DNA of 64,000 bases from Streptomyces ambofaciens ATCC 23877 (GCF_001267885.1 NZ_CP012382.1:4699001-4763000), one strand, 5' to 3'. Counted from the first letter of the stretch, positions 26,376 through 43,017 are shown. Notes: generated by a model from the letters alone, not told the origin. Numbers and translations: made by a program.

Positions 26376-26660
26376 GTGACGGACGCCGTGGGCTCCATCG
26401 ACATGCCTGATGCCCAGGACGAGGCGCCGGACTCCAAGAAGTCGCGCAAAGGCGGCAAGCGCGCCAAGAAGGGCCCGCTGAAGCGCCTCGCTCTCTTCTA
26501 CCGCCAGATCGTCGCGGAGCTCCGCAAGGTCGTCTGGCCGAGTCGCAACCAGCTGACGACGTACACCACCGTGGTGATCATCTTCGTGGTCATCATGATC
26601 GGCCTGGTGACTCTGATTGACTATGGCTTCTCTCACGCCGCCAAGTACGTCTTCGGCTGA
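26376..26660 (+). CDS. secE: Preprotein translocase subunit SecE
   Basis: A 94-residue single-span component of SecYEG. About 35 charged residues ([19 protein letters not shown]) precede the amphipathic helix [20 protein letters not shown], which carries the invariant VxWP motif. One transmembrane helix follows ([22 protein letters not shown]). GTG start with a weak AGGTGAGGA. A hairpin follows before nusG. Confidence 0.96.
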   Translation: MTDAVGSIDMPDAQDEAPDSKKSRKGGKRAKKGPLKRLALFYRQIVAELRKVVWPSRNQLTTYTTVVIIFVVIMIGLVTLIDYGFSHAAKYVFG

Positions 26661-26672
26661 GTCGAGAGCGAA

Positions 26673-26699
26673 GGGCGCCGAGGTACCCGGCGCCCCTTT
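26673..26699 (+). terminator. Hairpin between secE and nusG
   Basis: GGGCGCCG (26673-26680) pairs with CGGCGCCC (26688-26695), followed by CTTTC. It may be a partial terminator or processing site, since nusG begins only 42 bases later. Confidence 0.65.
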
Positions 26700-26740
26700 C
26701 GCGTGTTCCACCCCTATGTATCCAGGAAGAAGCAGCCACA

Positions 26741-27616
26741 GTGTCTGACCCGAACGTGAACGACGCCATCGAGCCGGTCGAGTCCGTCGAGGACGAGCTC
26801 GGCACCGTCGAGGGCGCCGACAACGAGGACACCGAGGTCTCCGCCGAGACCGAGGCTGCCGACGACGCCGTCGTCGCGGACGCGGACGAGACCGCCGAGG
26901 CACAGGACGAGGCCGTCGAGGACGAGACCGTCGAGGACGGCACCGCCGAGGACGAGACCGCCGAGCCGGCGGACGAGGCCGCGGAGCCCGAGCCCGAGCT
27001 CGACCCGATCGATGCGCTCCGCCAGGAGCTGCGCGTCCTCCCCGGCGAGTGGTACGTCATCCACACCTACGCCGGTTACGAGAACCGCGTGAAGACCAAC
27101 CTCGAGCAGCGCGCCGTCTCGCTGAACGTCGAGGACTACATCTTCCAGGCCGAGGTGCCGCAGGAAGAGGTCGTCCAGATCAAGAACGGCGACCGCAAGA
27201 CGATCCGCCAGAACAAGCTGCCGGGTTACGTCCTGGTCCGCATGGACCTGACCAACGAGTCCTGGGGCGTCGTCCGCAACACCCCCGGCGTCACCGGCTT
27301 CGTCGGCAACGCCTACGACCCGTACCCGCTGACGCTGGACGAGATCGTCAAGATGCTCGCCCCCGAGGCCGAGGAGAAGGCCGCCCGCGAGGCCGCGGAG
27401 GCCGAGGGCAAGCCCGCTCCGCAGCGCAAGGTCGAGGTCCAGGTCCTGGACTTCGAGGTCGGCGACTCGGTCACCGTCACCGACGGCCCGTTCGCGACGC
27501 TGCAGGCCACGATCAACGAGATCAACGCCGACTCGAAGAAGGTCAAGGGCCTCGTCGAGATCTTCGGCCGCGAGACCCCGGTCGAGCTGAGCTTCGACCA
27601 GATCCAGAAGAACTAG
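26741..27616 (+). CDS. nusG: Transcription antitermination factor NusG
   Basis: A 291-residue factor that binds RNA polymerase and couples it to Rho and the ribosome. The first ~95 residues are a highly acidic Glu/Asp/Thr/Ala extension typical of actinobacteria. The NGN domain starts at [24 protein letters not shown], and the KOW domain is [47 protein letters not shown] ~20-residue [19 protein letters not shown] linker separates the domains. The GTG start has AGGAAGAAG upstream. Confidence 0.97.
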   Translation: MSDPNVNDAIEPVESVEDELGTVEGADNEDTEVSAETEAADDAVVADADETAEAQDEAVEDETVEDGTAEDETAEPADEAAEPEPELDPIDALRQELRVLPGEWYVIHTYAGYENRVKTNLEQRAVSLNVEDYIFQAEVPQEEVVQIKNGDRKTIRQNKLPGYVLVRMDLTNESWGVVRNTPGVTGFVGNAYDPYPLTLDEIVKMLAPEAEEKAAREAAEAEGKPAPQRKVEVQVLDFEVGDSVTVTDGPFATLQATINEINADSKKVKGLVEIFGRETPVELSFDQIQKN

Positions 27617-27658
27617 TACCGCACACCGGTACCTCTCTGGACGTACTGCTTCCGAACC

Positions 27659-27700
27659 GGTCAGGCGGGCGCTCGCGCCCTGCCTGACCTGCTCGGTTTT
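27659..27700 (+). terminator. Intrinsic terminator after nusG
   Basis: GGTCAGGC (27659-27666) and GCCTGACC (27682-27689) form the base, extended by GGGCGC/GCGCCC with one bulged T. CTGCTCGGTTTTT follows. It has a T-tract, unusual for this window. Confidence 0.9.
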
Positions 27701-27727
27701 TGGCCGCGCATCTATACCCGTTATCGT
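27700..27727 (+). promoter_or_regulatory. Candidate promoter for rplK-rplA
   Basis: TTGGCC (27700-27705), a 16-base spacer and TATCGT (27722-27727). The -35 overlaps the end of the nusG terminator T-tract. Confidence 0.5.
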
Positions 27728-27797
27728 TGTGCGGTATGCCTGTGTCCGGGTCGCCCCGGGTGCGGGCAGGACCCGAATCGAAAGGACCCGGAGAGCT

Positions 27798-28232
27798 ATG
27801 CCTCCCAAGAAGAAGAAGGTCACGGGGCTCATCAAGCTCCAGATCCAGGCCGGTGCCGCGAACCCGGCCCCGCCGGTCGGCCCCGCGCTGGGTCAGCACG
27901 GCGTCAACATCATGGAGTTCTGCAAGGCCTACAACGCCGCGACCGAGTCGCAGCGCGGTTGGGTCATCCCGGTGGAGATCACGGTCTACGAGGACCGCTC
28001 CTTCACCTTCATCACCAAGACCCCGCCGGCCGCGAAGATGATCCTCAAGGCCGCGGGCGTGGAGAAGGGCTCCGGCGAGCCGCACAAGACCAAGGTCGCG
28101 AAGATCACCCGCGACCAGGTCCGTGAGATCGCCACGACCAAGATGCCCGACCTGAACGCCAACGACCTGGACGCCGCCGAGAAGATCATCGCCGGCACCG
28201 CCCGTTCCATGGGCGTCACGGTCGAGGGCTGA
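27798..28232 (+). CDS. rplK: 50S ribosomal protein L11
   Basis: A 144-residue protein of the GTPase-associated centre, which binds 23S rRNA with L10/L12. It contains [40 protein letters not shown] and the C-terminal [44 protein letters not shown]. It is the site of thiostrepton action and, in Streptomyces, of relC-type alleles; no lesion is visible. The ATG is chosen by GGAGAG and the family start. Confidence 0.98.
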   Translation: MPPKKKKVTGLIKLQIQAGAANPAPPVGPALGQHGVNIMEFCKAYNAATESQRGWVIPVEITVYEDRSFTFITKTPPAAKMILKAAGVEKGSGEPHKTKVAKITRDQVREIATTKMPDLNANDLDAAEKIIAGTARSMGVTVEG

Positions 28233-28316
28233 CCTCCACCCCCGTAATCCAGCAGTAGTAGTGGCAGGGCCTGCTCGGCCCGCACCACGACTCCTCAGAA
28301 GCCAACAGGAGCAGTA

Positions 28317-29042
28317 GTGAGCAAGCGCAGCAAGTCTCTCCGCGCTGCGGACGAGAAGATCGACCGGGACAAGCTCTACGCCCCGCTCGAGGCCGTCCGT
28401 CTCGCCAAGGAGACCTCCACGACCAAGTTCGACAGCACCGTCGAGGTCGCCTTCCGCCTGGGTGTCGACCCGCGCAAGGCGGACCAGATGGTCCGTGGCA
28501 CCGTGAACCTCCCGCACGGCACCGGTAAGACCGCCCGGGTCCTGGTCTTCGCGACCGGTGACCGTGCCGAGGCCGCGCGTGCCGCGGGCGCCGACATCGT
28601 CGGCGCCGACGAACTGATCGACGAGGTGACGAAGGGCCGTCTGGACTTCGACGCCGTCGTCGCCACCCCGGACCTCATGGGCAAGGTCGGCCGCCTCGGC
28701 CGCGTCCTCGGCCCGCGTGGTCTGATGCCGAACCCGAAGACCGGCACCGTGACCCCGGACGTGGCCAAGGCCGTGACCGAGATCAAGGGCGGCAAGATCG
28801 AGTTCCGCGTCGACAAGCACTCGAACCTGCACTTCATCATCGGCAAGACGTCGTTCGACGACACCAAGCTGGTGGAGAACTACGGCGCCGCGCTGGAGGA
28901 AGTCCTCCGTCTGAAGCCGTCCGCCGCCAAGGGCCGGTACATCCGGAAGGCCGCCATCAGCACCACGATGGGCCCCGGCATCCCGCTCGACTCGAACCGC
29001 ACCCGCAACCTCCTCGTCGAGGAGGACCCGGCGGCGGTCTGA
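28317..29042 (+). CDS. rplA: 50S ribosomal protein L1
   Basis: A 241-residue L1-stalk protein. Motifs include [30 protein letters not shown] and [22 protein letters not shown]. In other bacteria L1 represses its own operon by binding the mRNA leader. Here the 84-base rplK-rplA gap contains GCAGGGCCTGCTCGGCCCGCA, which could fold. GTG start with ACAGGAGCAG. A strong terminator follows, so rplK-rplA form their own unit. Confidence 0.97.
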   Translation: MSKRSKSLRAADEKIDRDKLYAPLEAVRLAKETSTTKFDSTVEVAFRLGVDPRKADQMVRGTVNLPHGTGKTARVLVFATGDRAEAARAAGADIVGADELIDEVTKGRLDFDAVVATPDLMGKVGRLGRVLGPRGLMPNPKTGTVTPDVAKAVTEIKGGKIEFRVDKHSNLHFIIGKTSFDDTKLVENYGAALEEVLRLKPSAAKGRYIRKAAISTTMGPGIPLDSNRTRNLLVEEDPAAV

Positions 29043-29066
29043 GCCGACGGCTCGCCCCCAGGGTTC

Positions 29067-29100
29067 ACGGGCCCCGCACCTTCCGAGGTGCGGGGCCCGT
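29067..29100 (+). terminator. Terminator after rplA
   Basis: ACGGGCCCCGCACCT (29067-29081), loop TCCG, AGGTGCGGGGCCCGT (29086-29100), then TCCGTTTTT. Perfect 15-base stem. Confidence 0.93.
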
Positions 29101-29182
29101 TCCGTTTTTCCGGTACGGGCCCGGGCTCTCTGGGCTAGCGTGCGGGCAGCGGACTCGCATACGGCGCACAGGGGTGGGGCGG

Positions 29183-29989
29183 ATGACGCGCACGACGGCA
29201 CGCCGTACGGTCTTCCGGGCAGCGGTGACGGCCGTGCTGTTCTCCGCCACCGCCTGCACCTCCGCCGCCGGGTCCGCCCCCTCCGGCGACGGCGCCCGTG
29301 CGGCCGACCCGTCGACGCGGCCCCTGCATGCCGTGGAGCGGGCCACCGGACGGGCGGGTTCGGCCAGGGTGGAGTCCACGACCGTCATGGGCGGGGAACT
29401 GTCCCTGAAGGCCGCCGGCACCCTCGGCTGGCGCGACGGTCTCACCGGCACCCTGACGATCACGTACACGGCCGGCACGACCGCCGAGACGATGCGCCGG
29501 CTCGGCACCACCGCCCTGGAGGCCCGCTACCTGCCCGACGCGTACTACGCCCGGCTGGGCGACCGGTTCGCCGACCGGGTGGGCGGCCGGCACTGGATCA
29601 GGTACGCCTACGAGGACCTGGAGCGGCTCGGCGGTGACGCGGGCGCCGGGTTCGCGGACCAGCTGCGCGAGACCACGCCGCACCTGGCGGTGAAGTCGCT
29701 GCTGGCCGCCGACGACGTGCGCGAGGTCGGTGCGGAGACGACCCGCGGCCGGCGCACCACGCACTGGACCGGCACGGTGGGCGGCGACACCGCCCGGACC
29801 GTCGACATCTGGGTCGACGACCGGGATCTGCTGGTCAAGAAGGTCGAGCGGGGCCGGACGGAGACCGGGAAGCTGACCCAGACCGTGTACTACAGCGACT
29901 ACGGCGCCGGCGTCGTCCCCGAGCGCCCGCCGGCCGCGGACACGGCGGACTTCAGGGAGCTGCTGAAGGCGCGGGGCGACGGCTCCTGA
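29183..29989 (+). CDS. Predicted lipoprotein, LppX/LprAFG-like
   Basis: A 268-residue exported protein. A twin-arginine-like basic start (MTRTTARRTVFRAAVTAVLF) leads to the lipobox SATAC, so the mature N-terminus should be a lipid-modified cysteine. The body resembles the LppX/LprAFG beta-sheet family, which in mycobacteria carries lipids to the cell envelope. It is paralogous to the next gene: both contain a V(E/G)(K)VGxET...TTHxxGTV segment and a (M/I)WVDD-type strand. ATG 29183 is preferred over GTG 29174 for spacing to GGGGTGGGG. Confidence 0.8.
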   Translation: MTRTTARRTVFRAAVTAVLFSATACTSAAGSAPSGDGARAADPSTRPLHAVERATGRAGSARVESTTVMGGELSLKAAGTLGWRDGLTGTLTITYTAGTTAETMRRLGTTALEARYLPDAYYARLGDRFADRVGGRHWIRYAYEDLERLGGDAGAGFADQLRETTPHLAVKSLLAADDVREVGAETTRGRRTTHWTGTVGGDTARTVDIWVDDRDLLVKKVERGRTETGKLTQTVYYSDYGAGVVPERPPAADTADFRELLKARGDGS

Positions 29990-30143
29990 CCGGGTTCCCG
30001 GCCGCCGCGCTCCGCGGAACGTCCCCTCCCCTCTAAATCACAAGATCGTTCGAACCATCTCCGATACGCTCGCGTCCTTGCTGTGAAGAGGCAGTGCGCA
30101 GTGCGTGTGCCCTGCGATCCGTGTGTTTCCGTGGGGGGAATCC

Positions 30144-30992
30144 ATGAAGACGTCCGTACGTGTGCCCGTGGGCGCCGGCCTGTCCGCTCTGCTGCTCGCC
30201 GCCGGAGCGGTGGGCTGTTCCGAGGGGGGCGGGGGCGAGGAGTCCCCGAAGATGACGCCGGCGGCGGCCGTCGCCAAGGCGGCGAAGAACACGGAGAAGA
30301 TCGACTCCCTCCGCTACCGCATGACCGGTCGGGCTCCCGAAGAGGGCCGGGTCGAGGCCGAGGCCGAGATGCGGATGAAGCCCACGCTCGCGATGAGCAT
30401 GAAGATGACGGCGCTCGACCAGGGTGCCGACGCCAAGGCGGAGATCCGGCTCGTCGGCAAGGCCATGTACATCGGCGGCGGCGCCGAGGCGGCCAAGGAG
30501 ATGGACGGCAAGAGCTGGATCAAGTTCGACCTGGCCGCGCTGGGCGCCGACAAGGAGCTGAACCAGCTGGGCGGCGCCTCCCAGGCTGACAAGAACCCGG
30601 CGACCGAGTCCACCTTCCTCACCGGTGCCAAGGACGTCGAGAAGGTCGGCACCGAGACCGTCGAGGGTGTGGAGACCACCCACTACAAGGGCACGGTCGC
30701 CCTAGCCGACCTGGAGAAGTCCCTCGAAGGCGAGGACAAGGACACCCGGGACAAGCGCCGCAAGAGCCTCGAGCAGTACAAGGAGATGGGCGTCGACAAG
30801 CTCACGATGGACACGTGGATCGACGGCGACGACCACACCAAGCGTTTCCGCGTGCGCGGCGACGCCGACAAGGGTCCGCTGGACATGACGATCACCTTCC
30901 TCGGTTTCAACGAGCCCGTTAAGGTCACCGCTCCGCCCGCCAAGGACACCGTCGACCTGGCCGAGATGATGCAGGAGTCCCAGACGGGCTGA
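30144..30992 (+). CDS. Predicted lipoprotein, LppX/LprAFG-like paralogue
   Basis: A 282-residue lipoprotein. The signal peptide [30 protein letters not shown] has lipobox AVGC at about residues 22-25. The mature part has [32 protein letters not shown] and [17 protein letters not shown], matching the neighbouring lipoprotein and the LppX_LprAFG fold. It probably binds a hydrophobic ligand at the outer face of the membrane. ATG at 30144 has GGGGGGAA upstream. Both paralogues interrupt the usual rplKA-rplJL order. Confidence 0.82.
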   Translation: MKTSVRVPVGAGLSALLLAAGAVGCSEGGGGEESPKMTPAAAVAKAAKNTEKIDSLRYRMTGRAPEEGRVEAEAEMRMKPTLAMSMKMTALDQGADAKAEIRLVGKAMYIGGGAEAAKEMDGKSWIKFDLAALGADKELNQLGGASQADKNPATESTFLTGAKDVEKVGTETVEGVETTHYKGTVALADLEKSLEGEDKDTRDKRRKSLEQYKEMGVDKLTMDTWIDGDDHTKRFRVRGDADKGPLDMTITFLGFNEPVKVTAPPAKDTVDLAEMMQESQTG

Positions 30993-31033
30993 ACGGCCCG
31001 GGCGCCCGCCCTCGGGTCGCCGTAAGGGCGGAT

Positions 31034-31063
31034 TTGCTTGACACTGCCCCGTTCACGTACGCT
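31034..31063 (+). promoter_or_regulatory. Candidate promoter for rplJ-rplL
   Basis: TACGCT (31058-31063) is a good -10. TTGCTT (31034-31039) is 18 bases upstream. A perfect TTGACA (31038-31043) is also present but only 14 bases from the -10, which is too close for normal spacing. Confidence 0.5.
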
Positions 31064-31308
31064 TCCCCAGAAGCCAAAGACCGCTGGTCGTTGCCGTGTG
31101 CTCTTCAGAGGGCACGGTGGCCGAAGGATTCGCTGAACTGCGGACGACCCGCGCAGGTGACTGTGGATGAGCTCCCGGACCTCACGCCCCATGGGTGTGT
31201 TCAGACGGTCGAGCCACGCCCCGTGCGCCTGCGCCGGGGCGTTTCGTTTTCCCCAGTCCTCCTTCGGGTCCGCGCGGTCCGAATCACCCGGAAGGAGGCC
31301 GAGGCTCT
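31064..31308 (+). promoter_or_regulatory. L10 leader region with attenuator-like hairpin
   Basis: The ~245-base 5' region of rplJ. ACGCCCCG (31216-31223) pairs with CGGGGCGT (31235-31242), directly followed by TTCGTTTT, an intrinsic terminator shape 58 bases before the start codon. In many bacteria the L10(L12)4 complex binds this leader to repress its own synthesis. A specific kink-turn could not be verified by eye. Confidence 0.6.
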
Positions 31309-31839
31309 ATGGCGACGCCCGACAAGGCTGCCGCGGTTGCCGAGCTGACGGACAAGTTCCGCAGCTCCAACGCCGCCGTGCTGACCGAGTACCGCGGTCT
31401 CACCGTGGCGCAGCTCAAGACGCTGCGCCGGTCGCTCGGTGAGAACGCCCAGTACGCCGTGGTGAAGAACACGCTGACCAAGATTGCGGCCAACGAGGCC
31501 GGGATCACGACGCTGGACGACCAGTTCAATGGTCCGACGGCTGTCGCCTTCATCACCGGTGACCCGGTGGTGTCGGCGAAGGGTCTGCGCGACTTCGCCA
31601 AGGACAACCCCAACCTCGTCATCAAGGGCGGTGTCCTTGACGGCAAGGCGCTGTCCGCCGACGAGATCAAGAAGCTTGCGGACCTCGAGTCCCGCGAGGT
31701 TCTGCTCGCCAAGCTGGCGGGCGCCTTCAAGGGCAAGCAGACGCAGACTGCTCAGCTCTTCCAGGCGCTTCCCTCGAAGCTCGTCCGCACCGTGGACGCG
31801 CTCCGTGCCAAGCAGGACGAGCAGGGCGGTGCCGAGTAA
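31309..31839 (+). CDS. rplJ: 50S ribosomal protein L10
   Basis: A 176-residue stalk-base protein that anchors L7/L12 dimers. The start [43 protein letters not shown] is typical, as is [17 protein letters not shown]. The C-terminal helix that binds L12 follows ([22 protein letters not shown]). GGAAGGAGG precedes the ATG at 31309; an in-frame extension upstream runs through the leader hairpin and is not credible. Confidence 0.97.
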   Translation: MATPDKAAAVAELTDKFRSSNAAVLTEYRGLTVAQLKTLRRSLGENAQYAVVKNTLTKIAANEAGITTLDDQFNGPTAVAFITGDPVVSAKGLRDFAKDNPNLVIKGGVLDGKALSADEIKKLADLESREVLLAKLAGAFKGKQTQTAQLFQALPSKLVRTVDALRAKQDEQGGAE

Positions 31840-31956
31840 CTCGGCTCGCTTTCTGACTCACGCCGCCTAGCGGCGCGGGTCGCAGCGGGCCCGACGTACG
31901 CCCGCCTCACCCAGTACATCCGGCACCCCCTGCCGAATAGTGGAAGGACCGCCATC

Positions 31957-32337
31957 ATGGCGAAGCTCAGCCAGGACGACCTGCTCGCCCAGTTCGAGGA
32001 GATGACCCTCATCGAGCTCTCCGAGTTCGTGAAGGCCTTCGAGGAGAAGTTCGACGTCACCGCCGCCGCGGCCGTCGCCGCCGCCCCGGCCGGCCCGGCC
32101 GCCGCCGCCCCCGCCGAGGAGGAGAAGGACGAGTTCGACGTCATCCTCACCGGTGCCGGCGACAAGAAGATCCAGGTCATCAAGGTCGTGCGTGAGCTGA
32201 CCTCCCTGGGTCTGAAGGAGGCCAAGGACCTCGTGGACGGCGCCCCGAAGCCCGTCCTCGAGAAGGTCGCCAAGGACGCCGCCGAGAAGGCCGCCGAGTC
32301 CCTCAAGGGCGCCGGCGCCTCCGTCGAGGTCAAGTAA
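31957..32337 (+). CDS. rplL: 50S ribosomal protein L7/L12
   Basis: A 126-residue multicopy stalk protein that recruits translation GTPases. The N-terminal dimerisation helix pair ([28 protein letters not shown]), an alanine/proline hinge ([20 protein letters not shown]), and the globular domain ([42 protein letters not shown]) are all present. GGAAGGACC lies upstream. Confidence 0.98.
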   Translation: MAKLSQDDLLAQFEEMTLIELSEFVKAFEEKFDVTAAAAVAAAPAGPAAAAPAEEEKDEFDVILTGAGDKKIQVIKVVRELTSLGLKEAKDLVDGAPKPVLEKVAKDAAEKAAESLKGAGASVEVK

Positions 32338-32384
32338 GACCGCACCGGCACCACGGATCCGTCAGGGTCTGTAACGCCGTAGCA

Positions 32385-32422
32385 CCGAAGAGCGATCATC
32401 CATCCGGGTGGTCGCTCTTCGG
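32385..32422 (+). terminator. Hairpin between rplL and rpoB
   Basis: CCGAAGAGCGA (32385-32395) pairs with TCGCTCTTCGG (32412-32422). It probably reduces read-through from the abundant rplJ-rplL message into rpoB, which also has its own promoters. Confidence 0.75.
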
Positions 32423-32450
32423 CGTATCCGAGGGTGCGGCGGCGGCTGCC

Positions 32451-32478
32451 TTGCACGCGTGACGGCGGAGAGTATGGT
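32451..32478 (+). promoter_or_regulatory. Candidate upstream promoter for rpoBC
   Basis: TTGCAC (32451-32456), 16-base spacer, TATGGT (32473-32478). It would give a ~440-base leader. Confidence 0.45.
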
Positions 32479-32712
32479 GATCTTCGTCGTGCCGTCTCCA
32501 GGGCCCTGAGAGCCGCTGGAGGCAACCGGTTCGGGCCTAGGGGGGCCTTGACGAACCGCACGCAGCGCGCAATTCTCAGGGCGTCGTCAAAGGATCCGAA
32601 TCCGAGGCATGGATCGACGACGAAGAGGGCAGTATCAACGTGCGTTGAGGGCGAGGCCTTGCCGCAGGTGGTGAGAACAACGAGGAGTGAACACGGTCCC
32701 CGAGAACCGCAC

Positions 32713-32741
32713 TGGACATCAGTGAGCCAAGTGGCTACACT
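32713..32741 (+). promoter_or_regulatory. Main candidate promoter for rpoBC
   Basis: TGGACA (32713-32718), exactly 17 bases, TACACT (32736-32741): a near-consensus housekeeping promoter. The predicted start is near 32748, giving a ~175-base leader. The rest of the 586-base rplL-rpoB gap shows no supported gene. Confidence 0.65.
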
Positions 32742-32923
32742 GTCCCTTTGCGCTGCCTGTTAGCTGCCCCCTGCCCGTCACCAGGGGTCTACCCTCGCCC
32801 GAGCACTGACGACCAGAGCATGTCCGACCTGGCTTTCCGCCACGTCAGGCACCCCCTGTCTTCGTGCACGGAAGAGGGGCCGGTACGCGCGTAGTGAGTC
32901 CGAGCCCTCGGAAGGACCCCCTC

Positions 32924-36409
<3,486 letters not shown>

Positions 36410-36418
36410 CGGGAGTCA

Positions 36419-36447
36419 GGCGGGGCCTCTCACGCAGAGGCCCCGCC
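36419..36447 (+). terminator. Hairpin between rpoB and rpoC
   Basis: GGCGGGGCCTCT (36419-36430), loop CACGC, AGAGGCCCCGCC (36436-36447): a perfect 12-base stem in the 97-base gap. There is no T-tract. Since rpoC depends on read-through, it may be a processing or partial attenuation site. Confidence 0.7.
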
Positions 36448-36506
36448 GATCCCGCGACCCCCGTTTCAGACCACAGACTTACAACCCTGAGAGGGATTGA
36501 CGCATA

Positions 36507-40406
<3,900 letters not shown>

Positions 40407-40422
40407 GCGAGTGTCCGCTTGA

Positions 40423-40468
40423 ACGCCGAAGGGCGGTCACCCCGGGAGGGGTGGCCGCCCTTCGGCGT
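40423..40468. terminator. Terminator after rpoC
   Basis: A 21-base stem: ACGCCGAAGGGCGG (40423-40436) pairs with CCGCCCTTCGGCGT (40455-40468), and the stem continues inward through a G-U to CCCC/GGGG around a GGGA loop. It also serves the convergent glycosyltransferase gene. Confidence 0.92.
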
Positions 40469-40483
40469 GTGCGGACGCGGTGG

Positions 40484-41776
40484 CTACGGCACGCCCAGCT
40501 CGAAGATGACGTAGTGCGCGTACCAGCCCGAGGCGAGGGCGGCGGTGGTGAAGAAGACCGCGAGGCCCGGGAGCCTCAGGCGGGCGAGGGCCGCGGCCGG
40601 CGCGAGGAGCAGGGGGAAGGCCGGGAGCAGGTAGCGCATGGTGTTGCCGAACATCTGCTGGGTGCCGAGGACCGTGATGATCGTGGCCAGGGTGTAGGCG
40701 ACGAGGACCAGCGGGGGCTTCTTGCGCAGCATCAGGGCGATCAGGAAGGGCAGCGCCAGGACCAGCTGGAGGGAGAGCAGGTCCGGGGTGGAGAAGGCGA
40801 AGACGTAGTCGCCCTTGCCGACGGCGAGGTTGCGCAGCACGTCCAGGGTGTAGGCGCCGTAGTCGAAGAAGTGCGCCCAGCCCTCGCGCTGGAGCGTGAA
40901 GTACGCCGTGGCCTCGCCGGTGCGGTAGCCGACCCAGGCGATGTAGCCGAGCAGGCCCAGCGGCGCCACGACCATGGCGTACACCGGGCCCCGCACGCCG
41001 TGCTCGCGCCGGGACGCCGGGCGGGCCAGGGTCACCAGGGCGGCCAGGCCCACGGCGCCTATGAGGACGGCGGACGTGGGACGGTTCAGGCCCGCGGTGA
41101 AGGCCAGCAGCCCGGCCGTCACCCAGCGGCCGGTCATCACGGCGTAGCAGGCCCAGGCGGCGATGGCGACGAACAGGGACTCGGAGTACACCGCCCACTC
41201 GACGCCCGCGCCGGGCGCGACGGCCCACAGCCCGGCGGCGATGGTGCCCGCGCGGGCCCCGGCCACGAGGCGGACCACGGCGAAGACGCCCGCCGCCGCG
41301 ACGAACGAGCAGAGGACGGAGACGAGGATGCCGGAGCCGTACAGGCCGAGGCCGGTGACCTCCGAGACCATCCGGATCAGGGCCGGGTAGAGCGGGAAGA
41401 AGGCGACCGAGTTCTGCTGGACGGTGAACAGGCCGTCGCCGCCGAGCCGTACCAGGGAGGGGCTGTACCCGTGCTCGGCGACCTGGAGGTACCACCAGCC
41501 GTCCCAGGTGGCCAGGACGTCCCACCAGTGGGCGCCGCCGCCGAAGCGCGGGTTCTTGCCCTCGTAGTCCCCGGCGTACTCCAGCAGGGAGGCGAAGACC
41601 GCGAGGCCGACGAGCTTGGTGACGCCGTACAGGACCAGCGCGGGCAGGTAGGGGCGGGCGCGGTCGGGGAGGACGGGACGCCAGGACCTCCAGGAGCGCT
41701 CCGGACGGTCCTCGGACTGCCCGTCCGGTGCGCCGGCGGGCCTGTCGGTCACCGTGTCGTCGGCAGCCGTGTCCAT
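40484..41776 (-). CDS. Integral membrane glycosyltransferase, GT-C (PIG-V/mannosyltransferase-like)
   Basis: A 430-residue protein with about 11 hydrophobic segments after a 45-residue cytoplasmic N-terminus. An extracytoplasmic loop follows the first helix and holds WWDVLATWDGWWYLQVAEHGY, the acidic D-x-x-W-Y pattern of GT-C enzymes that use polyprenyl-phosphate sugars (PIG-V-like). Acceptor and sugar are unknown. ATG 41776 is preferred over 41785 because GAGGGGG is nine bases upstream. It is divergent from a GT2 gene that could make its lipid-linked donor. Confidence 0.78.
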   Translation of the reverse strand: MDTAADDTVTDRPAGAPDGQSEDRPERSWRSWRPVLPDRARPYLPALVLYGVTKLVGLAVFASLLEYAGDYEGKNPRFGGGAHWWDVLATWDGWWYLQVAEHGYSPSLVRLGGDGLFTVQQNSVAFFPLYPALIRMVSEVTGLGLYGSGILVSVLCSFVAAAGVFAVVRLVAGARAGTIAAGLWAVAPGAGVEWAVYSESLFVAIAAWACYAVMTGRWVTAGLLAFTAGLNRPTSAVLIGAVGLAALVTLARPASRREHGVRGPVYAMVVAPLGLLGYIAWVGYRTGEATAYFTLQREGWAHFFDYGAYTLDVLRNLAVGKGDYVFAFSTPDLLSLQLVLALPFLIALMLRKKPPLVLVAYTLATIITVLGTQQMFGNTMRYLLPAFPLLLAPAAALARLRLPGLAVFFTTAALASGWYAHYVIFELGVP

Positions 41777-41877
41777 GGCTGTCATCCCCCTCGGTCCGTG
41801 CTCAAGCGTCAATTGCTGCCATAAGATCGCACAAGAGTCGCACATCTGTGCTCAGGATCAGGGTGAGGGGAGGCGCG

Positions 41878-42921
41878 GTGCCCGAGGAACGGGACGCCGA
41901 CCGGCACGGGCCGGTCGTGCTGTCGGTCGTCATACCGATGTACAACGAGGAAGAAGTCCTCCCCGCGCTGGTCAGCCGACTGCGGCCGGTCCTGACGGAG
42001 CTGGGCGTGGCCCACGAGGTCGTGGCGGTCGACGACGGCAGCGGCGACCGTACGGCGGAGCTCCTCGCCGCCTTCCGCCTGGGCTGGCCGGAACTGCGCG
42101 TGGTCGCGCTGCGGCGCAACTCCGGGCACCAGGCGGCCCTCACCGCCGGACTGGACCGGGCCGTCGGCGCCTACGTCGTCAGCCTCGACGCCGACCTCCA
42201 GGACCCGCCGGAGAAGATCCCCGACATGCTGGCGCTGGCCCGTGCCGAGGGCCTCGACATCGTCTACGGCGTCCGCGACGACCGCAGCAGCGACTCCGGG
42301 TTCAAGCGGTGGACCGCGGGCTTCTACTACCGGCTCATGCGGCGCCTCGCGGGTCCCTCGGTCCCGGCCCAGGCGGGGGACTTCCGGCTGCTCAGCCGGG
42401 CCGCCGTCGACGCCCTGAAGGCCCTGCCGGACCAGCAGCGGGTCTACCGGCTGCTGGTGCCCTGGCTGGGTTTCCCGAGCGGGCGGGTGACGTACGAGCG
42501 CGCTCCGCGTACCGCGGGGCGGACCAAGTACCCGCTGGGCCGGATGATCCGGCTCGGGGTCGACAGCGTCACCGGCTTCTCGGCGGCCCCGCTGCGCATC
42601 GCCACCTGGCTGGGCGCCGGCGCCTTCGTGGTCTGCCTGGGCCTGCTGGTCTACACCCTGACCGCCTTCGCGCTGGGCCGGACGGTGCCGGGGTGGACCT
42701 CCCTGTTCACCGGCATCGTGTTCATCGGCGGCGTGCAGCTGATCTGCGTCGGTCTGCTGGGCGAGTACGTCGGGCGCATCTACACGGCCGTGCAGAACCG
42801 GCCGACGTACTTCGTCCGGCACGACACGGCGGTGCCGGCGCCGACGCCACCGGCACCCCCGGCGCGGGAGCAGGGCGCGGCCGAGGGGAACGGGGCGCGG
42901 GTGCCCGCCCCCCGGGCCTGA
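41878..42921 (+). CDS. GT2 glycosyltransferase, polyprenyl-phosphate sugar synthase type
   Basis: A 347-residue enzyme: a cytoplasmic GT-A domain followed by two membrane helices (about 235-300). Motifs: LSVVIPMYNEEEVLPALV, VAVDDGSGDRTAELL, VVSLDADLQDPPEKIPDM, AGDFRLLSRAAVDALK, and the C-terminal GEYVGRIYTAVQNRPTY, typical of GtrB/DPM1-like polyprenyl-phosphate glucosyl- or mannosyl-transferases. The GTG at 41878 has GAGGGGAGG just upstream; a GTG 30 bases earlier is weaker. A proline/alanine tail ends the chain. It probably supplies a lipid-linked sugar, perhaps to the divergent GT-C protein. Confidence 0.85.
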   Translation: MPEERDADRHGPVVLSVVIPMYNEEEVLPALVSRLRPVLTELGVAHEVVAVDDGSGDRTAELLAAFRLGWPELRVVALRRNSGHQAALTAGLDRAVGAYVVSLDADLQDPPEKIPDMLALARAEGLDIVYGVRDDRSSDSGFKRWTAGFYYRLMRRLAGPSVPAQAGDFRLLSRAAVDALKALPDQQRVYRLLVPWLGFPSGRVTYERAPRTAGRTKYPLGRMIRLGVDSVTGFSAAPLRIATWLGAGAFVVCLGLLVYTLTAFALGRTVPGWTSLFTGIVFIGGVQLICVGLLGEYVGRIYTAVQNRPTYFVRHDTAVPAPTPPAPPAREQGAAEGNGARVPAPRA

Positions 42922-42988
42922 GGCGCCCGGCGCCGATCGGTGCGAACCGGGACGGAACGGGTGGCCCTGTCGGTCCAGCGCATTTGTT

Positions 42989-43017
42989 TTGACCGCAGCG
43001 AATGCGATAGGTACGCT
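42989..43017 (+). promoter_or_regulatory. Promoter for rpsL-rpsG-fusA
   Basis: TTGACC (42989-42994), 17-base spacer, TACGCT (43012-43017): a near-ideal housekeeping promoter giving a ~190-base leader for the str operon. Confidence 0.72.
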
